Source of the DNA: Flavobacterium psychrophilum
Lineage (GTDB): Bacteria > Bacteroidota > Bacteroidia > Flavobacteriales > Flavobacteriaceae
Direction of reading: 5' to 3'
DNA: 64,000 nt
Assembly (NCBI GenBank): GCA_001708385.1
Contig: CP012388.1
Coordinates: forward strand, 1,240,001-1,304,000
In this document: positions 41,135 through 50,110 of the stretch, piece by piece
Position numbering within the stretch: the stretch's first letter is position 1
Layout: every line of letters starts with the position of its first letter
Notes under the pieces: model-generated
What the model was told of the DNA's origin: nothing
Seen by the model: only the letters and a program-made list of their open reading frames with translations
Databases searched by the model: none
Translations under genes and position numbers: made by a program

Positions 41135-44100
41135 TTATTTAACTAGTTCTAATTCTTCTTTCAGATGCTCTACAGCTTCTGCCCCGGTGGCTTTGAATGG
41201 CACACCCGTAACTTTTTCCTGTAAGTACTGGAACACAATGAACAATACCGGAATGATGAACAATCCAAGTATTACCCCTGACACCATTCCTCCTGCTGCA
41301 CCAATACTAATTGAGTGGTTACCCTGTGCAGATGGCCCTACTGCCCCCATCATCGGGATTAGACCCACGATGAATGCAAGCGATGTCATGATGATTGGTC
41401 GAAGCCTTAGCTTAGCTGCTTCAAGCGCTGCCGATAGCAAAGTCTTGCCTGCCCTTCGGCGCTGTACGGCAAACTCCACAATAAGAATGGCATTCTTGGC
41501 GAGCAACCCAATAAGCATTACAAGCGCCACCTGTACGTAAATGTTATTCGATATTCCCGTTAGCCCTATGGCTGCAAATACCCCGAAGATACCGGTTGGT
41601 ATAGAAAGGATTACCGCCATTGGAAGGATATAACTTTCGTACTGTGCTGCAAGCAGGAAGTACACAAACAATAAACTCATTAAGAACACTACTGCCGACT
41701 GTCCGCCTGAGATGATCTCTTCCCTTGTCATACCTGAGAATTCATATGAATATCCTGGTGGAAGGTGTTTGGCTGCAACTTCTTCCACAGCCTTGATAGC
41801 TGCTCCGGAACTGAATCCCGGTTTCGGAATCGCGTTTACTCCCATAGAGTTAAACAGGTTGTAACGTGATGCATTCTCCGGTCCGTAAACCCTTTGCAGT
41901 TTTACCAGTGTGTTTACCGGAACCATCTCTCCTGTTTTATTTCTAACGAATACACCTCCTAATGATTCGGCAGTAGAACGGTCGTCTTTATCTGCCTGAA
42001 CCATAACACGGTAGTATTTACCAAATCGGTTAAAGTCAGATACCTGTGCACTACCATAATAGGACTGGACGGTAGACATCAATTCGCGGATGCTAACGCC
42101 AAGCTGCTCTGCTTTAACATCATCAACTTCCATTTCATACTGCGGGTAATCTGCCCTGAATGGCGTAAATGCTACAGCAATTTCAGGACGTTTCATCAAC
42201 TCCATAATAAAGTTGTTACCAATAGCACTAAATTTATCCAGTTTGCCTCCGGTACGATCCTGAAGTACAAAATCAAGTCCGTCGATATTACTGAAACCCG
42301 GTACGGTTGGGAAGGTAAACACAAAGAAGTTTGCCCCTTTCACAGCCGAAAGCTTTTGGCGCACATCATTCATGATCTGGTCGATGTTCCTTACATCGCC
42401 ACGTTCTTTATCTTCCTTAAGCAGTACGAATGCCACCCCAAATGAAGGGCTTGACGACTGCGTAAGCATATTGAAACCTGCCAGTATGTTTAGCGTACGT
42501 GTGTATTCTGCCGGTCTTAAAATATTTTCAACTTCGGCTAAAGCCTGTGTTGTTCTTTCAAGCGATGTACCTGCCGGCATGGAAGCCGATATTGCAATAA
42601 ATCCCTGATCTTCTGAAGGGATAAATCCTGACGGCGTGGTTTTTATCAACCAGGCTGTTGCCAATACAACTACTGCAAGTCCGCCTAAACTAAACCACCT
42701 GTATTTTATAAGGAATCGTAAGCTGCCCATATAACGGTTGGTTATCTTGTCGAAACCTACGTTGAAACCTTTAAAGAACCTGTCTTTAAAATTAGGTGCT
42801 TTATATTCGGCATGTTTATCATCATGATTGTGGCTGTGCGTATCATGCCCTTTTAAGAACAATGCGGCCAGTGCAGGGCTCAGCGTTAATGCATTTACTG
42901 CCGAAATTACAATTGCAATTGCCAGTGTTAATGCAAACTGCCTGTAGAATACACCTGTTGAGCCTTCCATGAAACCTACCGGAAGGAATACTGCCGACAT
43001 TACCAGGGTAATTGAAATAATTGCTCCTGTAATTTCGCTCATGGCAGATGTTGTTGCCTGTTTAGGCTGATAGCCGCGCTCTAATTTAGAGTGTACCGCC
43101 TCGACGACGACAATGGCATCATCTACTACGATACCGATAGCAAGAACTAATGCAAATAGGGTTAGCATGTTAATCGAGAATCCGAACAGTGACATGAAAA
43201 AGAACGTTCCCAGGATTGCCACCGGAACCGCAATGGCCGGAATTAATGTTGACCTAAAATCCTGAAGGAATATATATACCACCACGAATACAAGTAAAAA
43301 GGCCTCTATAAGTGTGTGCTCTACCTGCTCGATAGAAGCATCAAGCATTCTTTTTGTGTTGTAAAGCGTTAGGTATTTTACATCTTTAGGGAAGTTTTTA
43401 GACGCTTTTTCCATCAGCTCTGCAATAGATACCTGAATATCATTTGCGTTTGAGCCCGGAAGCTGCATTACCGCGATATTTACACCCGGTTTACCATCTA
43501 CCCTTGTAAAGTTACCATAGGTATATGCTCCGAATTCTACTCTTGCAACGTCTTTAAGACGAAGTATAGAACCATCGGTGTTTGTACGTACAATTATGTT
43601 TTCGTAATCGGTAGGCTTGTTCAGCTTACCTTTATATTTAATAACGTATTCGAAAGATTCGCTGCTGCTTTCACCAAATTTACCCGGTGCAGCCTCTAAG
43701 TTTTTATCCTGAATAGCAGCTGTAACTTCTCTTGGCGTAATATTGTAGGTTGCCATTTGAGAAGGCTTAAGCCATACCCTCATAGAGTAATCTTTGCTAC
43801 CTCCAAATATCATTGACTGCCCAACACCCGGTATCCTTTTAATGTCGGGAATAATGTTTATCTGCGCATAATTCGCAAGGAATGTCTGGTCGTATGCCTT
43901 ATTGTTTTCGGTATACATAGACAATACCATGATAAGGCTGTTCTGCTGTTTTGCAGTGGTTACACCCGCCTGTATAACTTCTGACGGAAGCTGGCTGGTA
44001 GCCTGAGACACCCTGTTCTGTACGTTTACCGCAGCCTGGTCAGGATCTGTACCCAGTTTAAAGTAAACGGTAATAACTAATGATCCGTCATTACTCGCTG

Positions 44101-44341
44101 TAGAGCTCATATAACTCATGTTCTCTACACCGTTGATTGACTCTTCCAGCGATGGCGCAACCGACCTAAGTACGGTTTCGGCATTGGCACCCGGGTATAG
44201 CGCAGTTACCTGTACCGCCGGAGGGGCGATGTCCGGGAACTGCTGCAATGGTAATTTTACGAGGCCTAATATACCTACAATTACCAATAGGATGGATATG
44301 ACCGTTGCCAGAACCGGCCGGTCTATAAATTTCTTAAACAT
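41135..44341 (-). CDS. RND multidrug efflux pump (AcrB/MexB, HAE1 type)
   Basis: This 1068-residue inner-membrane proton antiporter has 12 transmembrane segments and two large periplasmic loops. HAE1 hallmarks are the opening MFKKFIDRPVLATVISILLV, the TM4 aspartates in LAIGIVVDDAIVVVEAV, and SGFIPSEDQGF. The protein follows the membrane fusion protein gene by 31 bases and precedes the outer-membrane factor gene. A histidine-rich stretch (HDTHSHNHDDKH) lies in the central cytoplasmic loop, which is unusual and could bind metal. The substrates are not known; drugs and detergents are typical. Confidence 0.95.
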   Translation of the reverse strand: MFKKFIDRPVLATVISILLVIVGILGLVKLPLQQFPDIAPPAVQVTALYPGANAETVLRSVAPSLEESINGVENMSYMSSTASNDGSLVITVYFKLGTDPDQAAVNVQNRVSQATSQLPSEVIQAGVTTAKQQNSLIMVLSMYTENNKAYDQTFLANYAQINIIPDIKRIPGVGQSMIFGGSKDYSMRVWLKPSQMATYNITPREVTAAIQDKNLEAAPGKFGESSSESFEYVIKYKGKLNKPTDYENIIVRTNTDGSILRLKDVARVEFGAYTYGNFTRVDGKPGVNIAVMQLPGSNANDIQVSIAELMEKASKNFPKDVKYLTLYNTKRMLDASIEQVEHTLIEAFLLVFVVVYIFLQDFRSTLIPAIAVPVAILGTFFFMSLFGFSINMLTLFALVLAIGIVVDDAIVVVEAVHSKLERGYQPKQATTSAMSEITGAIISITLVMSAVFLPVGFMEGSTGVFYRQFALTLAIAIVISAVNALTLSPALAALFLKGHDTHSHNHDDKHAEYKAPNFKDRFFKGFNVGFDKITNRYMGSLRFLIKYRWFSLGGLAVVVLATAWLIKTTPSGFIPSEDQGFIAISASMPAGTSLERTTQALAEVENILRPAEYTRTLNILAGFNMLTQSSSPSFGVAFVLLKEDKERGDVRNIDQIMNDVRQKLSAVKGANFFVFTFPTVPGFSNIDGLDFVLQDRTGGKLDKFSAIGNNFIMELMKRPEIAVAFTPFRADYPQYEMEVDDVKAEQLGVSIRELMSTVQSYYGSAQVSDFNRFGKYYRVMVQADKDDRSTAESLGGVFVRNKTGEMVPVNTLVKLQRVYGPENASRYNLFNSMGVNAIPKPGFSSGAAIKAVEEVAAKHLPPGYSYEFSGMTREEIISGGQSAVVFLMSLLFVYFLLAAQYESYILPMAVILSIPTGIFGVFAAIGLTGISNNIYVQVALVMLIGLLAKNAILIVEFAVQRRRAGKTLLSAALEAAKLRLRPIIMTSLAFIVGLIPMMGAVGPSAQGNHSISIGAAGGMVSGVILGLFIIPVLFIVFQYLQEKVTGVPFKATGAEAVEHLKEELELVK

Positions 44342-44372
44342 GTTTGGTTTTGCTTAAAGTGTTAGTTTGTAA

Positions 44373-45518
44373 TTATTTAGCAGCAACTTCTTCCTGAACT
44401 TTCTCAGGGATAATAACTGTGCCGTCCTGTAGTGTTTCAAAGCCTTTATACACAAGCCTGTCACCTGCTTTAATACCGTCTTTTACAAGATAATCGGTTC
44501 CGCTTTTACCCATTATGGTAATTGGGCTTTTGGTCACTTTATTGTCTTTGTCTACTACATAAACAAATATTTTATCCTGAACTTCTGCCGTAACAGCCTG
44601 TGGAATAAGCAATACATTGTTGTGGCTTATACCAAGGCGAACCTTTCCTGTATTGCCCGAACGTAATAAGCCCTTAGCATTAGGAAAACTTGCCCTTAGC
44701 GTGATAGCACCTGTAGTTTTATCAAACTGGCCGTCTACCATATCAATTTTTCCTTTTTGTTCATATTCGCTGTTATCAGCCAATACCAATGTAACGGGAG
44801 GCAGTTTTTTCAATTTATCATCCAGTGTGTTACCTTCAAATTTATTTTTGAAAGCAATGAAATCAGCCTCCCCAATTGAGAAATAAGCATGTATCTCCTG
44901 AATATCAGACATTAGCGTAAGTGGTATCGGGTCGGCAGCAGAAACAAGGCTTCCCTGTTTTTTAGGGAGTCTTGTAATGTAGCCATCTACCGGAGCTGTA
45001 ATAAGCGTGTACCCTAAGTTAATCCTGGCAGATGCCACGGCAGCCTGAGCCTGATTTCTGTTCGCCTCGGCAATTTTAACCGATGCTTTGGCATTTTTAA
45101 GCTGAAACTCAGAGATTACTTTACCTTCTACAAGCGGTGTCATTTTTTCAACCTCAAGTTTGGCGTTTATAAGAGCACCTTCTGCACTATTAAGAGCGCC
45201 CTGTGCATTGTTTAGCAATTCGCGGTAACGGCTTTCGTTTATCTTGAAGATAGGCTGGCCTGCTTTTACAAAGGCACCTTCATCTACAAAAACTTTGTCA
45301 AGGTAACCGTCTACCTGCGGACGTATCTCTACGTTTGTTCTTCCCTCAACAGTAACAGGATACTCCTGGTACGTAACTGCATCGCGTGCTCCTATCTCAA
45401 AAACAGGAACCGAAACAGCCTGAGGTGCAGCTGCCTGTTCTGCACCACTTCCGGAAAATCCATAAAATGCAATACCGGCAACAAGTACTATAGCTATGAT
45501 TAAAATTATGCGTTTCAT
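44373..45518 (-). CDS. RND efflux membrane fusion protein (AcrA/MexA type)
   Basis: This 381-residue periplasmic adaptor has an N-terminal hydrophobic segment (residues 3-21; no lipobox) and the MFP fold: lipoyl halves around VEIRPQVDGYLDKVFVDEGA and LITAPVDGYITRLPKKQGS, with a helical hairpin between, a beta-barrel domain and a membrane-proximal domain. It is the first gene of the efflux operon. Upstream are three tandem operator-like palindromes and then the TetR gene on the same strand. Confidence 0.93.
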   Translation of the reverse strand: MKRIILIIAIVLVAGIAFYGFSGSGAEQAAAPQAVSVPVFEIGARDAVTYQEYPVTVEGRTNVEIRPQVDGYLDKVFVDEGAFVKAGQPIFKINESRYRELLNNAQGALNSAEGALINAKLEVEKMTPLVEGKVISEFQLKNAKASVKIAEANRNQAQAAVASARINLGYTLITAPVDGYITRLPKKQGSLVSAADPIPLTLMSDIQEIHAYFSIGEADFIAFKNKFEGNTLDDKLKKLPPVTLVLADNSEYEQKGKIDMVDGQFDKTTGAITLRASFPNAKGLLRSGNTGKVRLGISHNNVLLIPQAVTAEVQDKIFVYVVDKDNKVTKSPITIMGKSGTDYLVKDGIKAGDRLVYKGFETLQDGTVIIPEKVQEEVAAK

Positions 45519-45530
45519 AATGACGTTAGA

Positions 45531-45704
45531 TTATTTAATGATGTTAAGTAATGGTTCAAAAAAATTTAAAAGAAATGATTAATGTTTGGTATTTACTTCT
45601 TATAAATCATTTAACAGCGTTAAGTGATTTCTCAAAAAAAAGCTAATGCTTAGTGTTCATGTTCAAAATATATAGTGATTAAATTATTTAATGGTGTTAA
45701 ATGG
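45531..45704 (-). promoter_or_regulatory. Three tandem operator-like palindromes upstream of the efflux operon
   Basis: Three copies of TTAA-N5-TTAA centred at 45541, 45617 and 45694, spaced 76 and 77 bases. Their cores read TTAATGATGTTAA, TTAACAGCGTTAA and TTAATGGTGTTAA. The middle site extends to a 27-base near palindrome, AAATCATTTAAC with GTTAAGTGATTT. Bases after each site (TTC or CTC then an A run; TAATG then GTTC) are also similar, so the region is a decayed 77-base tandem repeat. A matching site is found before the TetR gene. Confidence 0.65.
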
Positions 45705-45718
45705 ATATTCAAATTTTT

Positions 45719-46312
45719 TTATTCTTTTATATACCGGACAATGCCCGTTATCGCGTCTGTTAATATTTGCTTATTTATTTCATCAGATAAACCGTTTCCA
45801 ACAATATTTATGGAGATCAACCCATGTATTACAGAAAAGAACAGGAAATACTTTTGCTTTATAACTTCCGGCTTAGGTTCTTTAACGCCCATTATCTCTG
45901 CGATAACATTTGATATTAGAACGTAAGGAGCATCAGTTTCGGTGTTACGCTGCGCACAGCACGTCATTTCTACACCATACATTAACTGATACATTTCCTT
46001 GTTCTTAAGGGCAAAGTTCCAGTATGCCAGCCACATTGCTTCTAACTGCTCTGCCGCATCTGTAGATTCTGCCTTTGCAGCCTCCAGGTCTTTGGTCAGG
46101 ATTACGAAACCTTTACAGGTTAGTTCCTGTAAAATAGCCTCTTTATTAGAAAAATATTCGTAAATTATAGGAGCTGTATATTCAATCTTGTCTGCAATCT
46201 TACGCATACTCAGGCCCTGCCATCCTTCTTCTTTTACAATCTCACGGGCAGCCTTAAGTATATTCGAACGGGTTTCTTCCTTCTGTCTTAAAATTCTCTC
46301 TTTACTTCCCAT
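45719..46312 (-). CDS. TetR/AcrR-family transcriptional regulator
   Basis: This 197-residue regulator has an N-terminal helix-turn-helix (SNILKAAREIVKEEGWQGLS then MRKIADKIEYTAPIIYEYFS, NKEAIL), the standard TetR DNA-binding domain, and a helical ligand-binding core with a Cys-Cys pair (EMTCCAQ). It most likely represses the adjacent efflux operon and itself: one palindrome of the same type lies just before its start and three lie between it and the pump operon. The inducer is unknown. The reading frame ends 14 bases beyond the last operator. Confidence 0.93.
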   Translation of the reverse strand: MGSKERILRQKEETRSNILKAAREIVKEEGWQGLSMRKIADKIEYTAPIIYEYFSNKEAILQELTCKGFVILTKDLEAAKAESTDAAEQLEAMWLAYWNFALKNKEMYQLMYGVEMTCCAQRNTETDAPYVLISNVIAEIMGVKEPKPEVIKQKYFLFFSVIHGLISINIVGNGLSDEINKQILTDAITGIVRYIKE

Positions 46313-46324
46313 TTTATAGCTTTT

Positions 46325-46353
46325 AAATTACTTAACAGCGTTAAGCAAAGGTA
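46325..46353 (-). promoter_or_regulatory. TetR-gene promoter and operator
   Basis: The minus strand reads the -7 box TACCTTTG (46353-46346). Immediately downstream is the palindrome TTAACAGCGTTAA-type site centred at 46338, identical in core to the middle efflux operator, so a bound repressor would cover the start of transcription. The start codon is at 46312. Confidence 0.65.
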
Positions 46354-46427
46354 ATACGTAATGTTTTATGTTATTAGATTTTTTCTATTATTTTTATTTA
46401 TAGTCACTATAAGTATATCTTATACCA

Positions 46428-46823
46428 CTAGGAAATAAAGATTTTATCAAGGTCTTCCTTGCAAATAGGCTTTAAAAAATAACCTCTCACAGCGCCGTTA
46501 AACTCCTTAGATCTGTTAATATCTACCTCATTATTCGATGAACTTATCATATAAATAGTCGGTCGCTTTGGTAAATCTGCGAGTTTACCAAATTCGTCCA
46601 GAAACTGCCAGCCGTTCATAATAGGCATATTAACATCCAACAATATAAGATCCGGCAGATTATCCTCTGTAGCGTTGTTTTTGATATGCTCTATAGCATC
46701 ATGCCCATTCAGAAAGAATGTAGATGCCACATCGATTCCATTTTGCTTAAAAAGGTTCTTAAGCAAAAAATGGTATATTTTATCGTCGTCTATAACGTAC
46801 AGACTGCTAATTTTCTTCATCAA
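46428..46823 (-). CDS. Single-domain response regulator
   Basis: This 131-residue protein is a lone receiver domain: acidic pocket in VIDDDKIYHFLL, phosphoacceptor Asp63 in ILLDVNMPIMNGW, a switch serine in YMISSSNNEVD and Lys in YFLKPICKEDL. It has no output domain and resembles the CheY/Rcp-type receivers that partner a PAS kinase. The start overlaps the end of the kinase gene by 17 bases, so they are translationally coupled and probably a cognate pair. A second Met directly after the first is equally possible as the start. Confidence 0.92.
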   Translation of the reverse strand: MMKKISSLYVIDDDKIYHFLLKNLFKQNGIDVASTFFLNGHDAIEHIKNNATEDNLPDLILLDVNMPIMNGWQFLDEFGKLADLPKRPTIYMISSSNNEVDINRSKEFNGAVRGYFLKPICKEDLDKIFIS

Positions 46824-48330
46824 AATAAATTTTAAAAGTGGTCCCTTTGTTTAACTCGCTGCTCACTTCTATCTTGCCTCCCATTGCTTCTACCTGGTTT
46901 TTGGTTATAAATAAACCTATACCCCTTGCATTTTGGTTTTTATGAAAGGTTTTGTACATACCAAAAAGCGAATTCTTGTGCTTTTTTAAATCAATCCCCA
47001 CTCCGTTATCTGAAATAGAAAGGACTTTTTTCCCGTCTACAATCTCATAATCATATGATATCATAGGCTTCCTGTCGGGGCTGGAATACTTTATGGCATT
47101 TGTGGTAAAATTAAGCAATATACTCTCAAGATAAGCAGAGTTATAATTTACTGTTACATCAAGAGGTATATTAATTTCTATATTAACACTGTGCTTTTTA
47201 ATTTCGTTATGTAATATATTAAGTATGTTTTTAAGGTAATGCCTTAAATTAAGCTTCTCCTTAACGTTCTTTATTTCTGTTTGTATCTCTACAAGTTCTT
47301 TTAGATGGCTTATGGTAATGCTAAGCCCGTCTGAAATGGCTTCAAGATGCTGAAGCATTTCCTCTTTTTCCTCTTCATCTGCTGTCTTAAACAGATCCAA
47401 CAGCATTTTAAGGTTACTGGCGTGCGACCTTAAGTTATGCGATACTATGTGTGCAAAGTTGTTAAGCCTGTTGTTCTGGCTTACTATAATATTAATAGTG
47501 TTGCCTAACTCTACCTCTTTTTCTTTCAACTGCGTAATATCTTTTAATGTGCCAATTGCTCTTGTAGGCTTTCCTTCCGGATTATAAGCAGATATACGCC
47601 CCCTGCTTAATACCCAGCGATATTTACCTTGTGCTGTAAGTATCCTGTAAATACTTTCGTAGGTAGCATTCTTCTTTTTAAGGTAAATTTCTTTATTTCT
47701 TATATATGTTTCTTTGTCATCAGGATGTATATGGTCTGTCCAGTACGAAATAGGACAATTGCCCTCCACCTCTCTGTTACCTAAGATTTTCATAAGTTGA
47801 GCAGAAAGATAAACGGTTTCATTAGCCATATCATAATCCCAAATGCCTTCAGATGCAGCCTTAAGCGCATAATTATAACGCTGTTCAGACACATGCAGCC
47901 TTGCTTCCTGTTCTTTATGGTCAGTAATATCGGTAGCTCTGCCGTAAAAGCTTACAGAGCCGTCTTTTTCTTTTTCCGGTTTTGCAGTAACGCGCATCCA
48001 TCGCAGTCCTTTTAATGGTAGATTCAATCTATAAGTATGATCCCACTTTACATTTTTCTTTCGTGAACTTTCAAGGCTTTTTATAAAAGGAGGGATATCT
48101 TCCGGGATAATTCTCTCAAAGAAAATCTTTTCCGGGCCTGATGCTATAGTTTCCAGAGATACTTCATAAAGATCGCACATACTGCGACTTAAGTAATTAA
48201 TAGCATAAGAACTTGTAGCCTTTACCCAGCGTATTTTAAAAATAAGGTCCGGCACCTGGTCCAGGAGCTTTTTATAAAATTCAATTGGGTTTTCGCCATC
48301 AGGTAAATGCGGCTCATTAAAAATCTCCAT
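46807..48330 (-). CDS. PAS-domain sensor histidine kinase
   Basis: This 507-residue soluble kinase has no transmembrane segment. Two or three PAS domains span about 15-135, 145-265 (second with PAC motif), followed by a HisKA-like dimerisation region with His298 in HIVSHNLRSHAS, and an HATPase domain with an N box (LNFTTNAIKYSS), G1 SDNGVGID and G2 ARGIGLFIT. The SHNLRSHAS form with His-Asn is the HisKA variant common in Bacteroidota. The signal is presumably cytoplasmic. It is paired with the lone receiver downstream. Confidence 0.93.
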   Translation of the reverse strand: MEIFNEPHLPDGENPIEFYKKLLDQVPDLIFKIRWVKATSSYAINYLSRSMCDLYEVSLETIASGPEKIFFERIIPEDIPPFIKSLESSRKKNVKWDHTYRLNLPLKGLRWMRVTAKPEKEKDGSVSFYGRATDITDHKEQEARLHVSEQRYNYALKAASEGIWDYDMANETVYLSAQLMKILGNREVEGNCPISYWTDHIHPDDKETYIRNKEIYLKKKNATYESIYRILTAQGKYRWVLSRGRISAYNPEGKPTRAIGTLKDITQLKEKEVELGNTINIIVSQNNRLNNFAHIVSHNLRSHASNLKMLLDLFKTADEEEKEEMLQHLEAISDGLSITISHLKELVEIQTEIKNVKEKLNLRHYLKNILNILHNEIKKHSVNIEINIPLDVTVNYNSAYLESILLNFTTNAIKYSSPDRKPMISYDYEIVDGKKVLSISDNGVGIDLKKHKNSLFGMYKTFHKNQNARGIGLFITKNQVEAMGGKIEVSSELNKGTTFKIYFDEEN

Positions 48331-48405
48331 GCGTATTTGGCAACGTTAGTATACGTTTTAAAATTAAGAACTTTTTATTAAAATATTTTATGTTTTAGTA
48401 CAAAA

Positions 48406-49323
48406 TTATCGCCTTGGATGATAAGTATTCAAAACATTATTAAGGAATTTACGATCTATGTGCATATAAATCTCTGTAGTCGTGATAGATTCATGGCCCA
48501 GCATTAACTGAATTGACCGCAAATCGGCACCATTTTCCAGCAGGTGCGTTGCAAATGAATGGCGAAATGTATGCGGGCTTATAGTTTTGTTTAGTTTTAT
48601 TTTAGCTGCCAGGTCCTTAATTATAGTAAAAACCATAGCACGGGTAAGGCTTTTGCCCCGGCGGTTTAAAAAAAGTGTATCCTCATGCCCCTTTTGAATG
48701 GTGAGTTTATTCCGTTCTGCGTCCATATATATAGTAATATACTTTTGCGTAAAGCTGCCAATAGGTACAAACCGCTGTTTGTTGCCCTTACCGGTAATCT
48801 TGATAAACCCTTCTTCAAAAAAAAGGTCAGATACTTTGAGGGTAACAAGTTCAGAAACACGCAACCCGCAACTATACAATGTTTCCAGCATGGCGCGGTT
48901 ACGTTCGCCCTGAGATTTGCCTTCCCTGTCGGTTTTATTTAGCTCAATAGCGTTGATAAGACTGTCAATTTCGGTTGTAGAGAGTGTATCGGGTAGTTTT
49001 CTGCCAATTTTTGGCACCTCAATAAGCTCCATTGGGGTCTCTTTTCGGTAATCTTCAAAAATTAAATAGTTAAAAAAACTCTTAAGACCGGAAATTATCC
49101 GAGCCCTTGTCCGCGGATTAAGCTCTGATGCAATATGGTAAATAAACTGTTGTATAATTTCTTCATCAATTTTTACAGGAGAAACATCAATCCCATTATT
49201 ATCAAGGTATTCCACGAGTCTCTGAACATCAAAACAGTAATTTTCGACAGAATTTAAGGAGAGCCCACGCTCTATTTTCAGGTATGATTTATAGTCGTTT
49301 ATAAATTTAATCCAACTTTTCAT
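48406..49323 (-). CDS. xerD: Site-specific tyrosine recombinase XerD/XerC
   Basis: This 305-residue recombinase should resolve chromosome dimers at dif. The catalytic set is complete: Arg155 (GLRVSEL), Lys179 (KITGKGNKQR), His251 and Arg254 (HTFRHSFATH), His277 (LGHESI) and Tyr286 (TTEIYMHID). The N-terminal core-binding domain (FINDYKSYLKIERGLSLNSV) is of normal length. In many Flavobacteria xerD lies next to aroQ; here five barrel genes intervene. No phage or integron genes adjoin it, so a housekeeping Xer role is most likely. Confidence 0.93.
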   Translation of the reverse strand: MKSWIKFINDYKSYLKIERGLSLNSVENYCFDVQRLVEYLDNNGIDVSPVKIDEEIIQQFIYHIASELNPRTRARIISGLKSFFNYLIFEDYRKETPMELIEVPKIGRKLPDTLSTTEIDSLINAIELNKTDREGKSQGERNRAMLETLYSCGLRVSELVTLKVSDLFFEEGFIKITGKGNKQRFVPIGSFTQKYITIYMDAERNKLTIQKGHEDTLFLNRRGKSLTRAMVFTIIKDLAAKIKLNKTISPHTFRHSFATHLLENGADLRSIQLMLGHESITTTEIYMHIDRKFLNNVLNTYHPRR

Positions 49324-49354
49324 ACGTGGTTAAAGTTATGTGAATTAAGAATGC

Positions 49355-49390
49355 TTTGAGAATTACGCCAATTTTAATGCTATAATTTTG
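49355..49390 (+). promoter_or_regulatory. Promoter of the first barrel gene
   Basis: TTTG at 49355-49358 and TAATTTTG at 49383-49390 with a 24-base spacer. The start codon at 49418 follows. Confidence 0.45.
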
Positions 49391-49417
49391 AAATACAAAA
49401 CTAAAACTTATAAAAAG

Positions 49418-50032
49418 ATGAAACTATTTAAATTATTATCAGTTTGTGCATTCGGATTAGGTGTTGCAGCAACATCTTACGCACAGGATCCTAGTGGTTC
49501 AATGTCACCAAGCTTTGGTGTAAAAGGTGGTGTTAACTTTGCAACCATAAGTGGAGATGATTTTGACAGCCCCGATTCAAGAACTAGCTTTCACGTAGGT
49601 TTGTTAGCTGAATTTCCTTTAGCAGAAATATTCTCTTTACAGGTAGAGGCATTATATTCAGGACAAGGATTTAAAAGTGATATTGACGGAGGCTTTTTAG
49701 GTGGTGAAGGTAAAGCAGAATATCAGCTTGACTATGTTAATGTACCGGTACTTGCTAAAGTATACCTTATTGAAGGTTTAAGCCTTGAAGTTGGTCCGCA
49801 ATTCAGCTTTAAAGTAAACGAGGAAATTGATATTGATGCAAATGCAGATGATGGTGACTTTGATCTTAACGAAGCTAAAGATTTCGAATTTGGTGTTGCA
49901 GCAGGTTTAACGTTCCAGACTAAAGTAGGATTATTTGCATCGGGAAGGTATAACCTTGGATTAACTGATATCTTTGAAAACAGTGATGCTAAAAACTCTG
50001 TTTTCCAATTAGGTATAGGATATAAATTTTAA
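49418..50032 (+). CDS. Outer-membrane beta-barrel protein (porin family, PF13568-like)
   Basis: This 204-residue protein has a signal peptide (MKLFKLLSVCAFGLGVAATS then YAQ) and an eight-strand type barrel: FGVKGGVNFATISG opens the barrel and VFQLGIGYKF closes it with a C-terminal aromatic. Internal acidic loops include DIDANADDGDFDLNEAKD. An upstream in-frame TTG was rejected in favour of the ATG at 49418. Homologous to the genes at 51764 and 52314. No enzymatic role is predicted; adhesion or envelope stability are common guesses. Confidence 0.85.
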   Translation: MKLFKLLSVCAFGLGVAATSYAQDPSGSMSPSFGVKGGVNFATISGDDFDSPDSRTSFHVGLLAEFPLAEIFSLQVEALYSGQGFKSDIDGGFLGGEGKAEYQLDYVNVPVLAKVYLIEGLSLEVGPQFSFKVNEEIDIDANADDGDFDLNEAKDFEFGVAAGLTFQTKVGLFASGRYNLGLTDIFENSDAKNSVFQLGIGYKF

Positions 50033-50056
50033 GAAGTAGTTTCTTTTGAAAATCAA

Positions 50057-50088
50057 AAAATCCCATTCGCAGCTGCGAATGGGATTTT
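50057..50088. terminator. Perfect-palindrome bidirectional terminator
   Basis: AAAATCCCATTCGCAG (50057-50072) is followed directly by its reverse complement (50073-50088), with A and T runs. It separates the convergent barrel genes. Confidence 0.9.
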
Positions 50089-50110
50089 ATATTTTTATAA
50101 TCTCTTCTAA

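Noticed and set aside
45604-45630. Intrinsic terminator
   Set aside because: The near palindrome has no adequate GC stem and recurs at matched spacing as an operator-like site.
48406-49323. Phage or integron integrase
   Set aside because: The length and residues fit XerD, and neighbours are chromosomal. No attachment-site repeats were seen.
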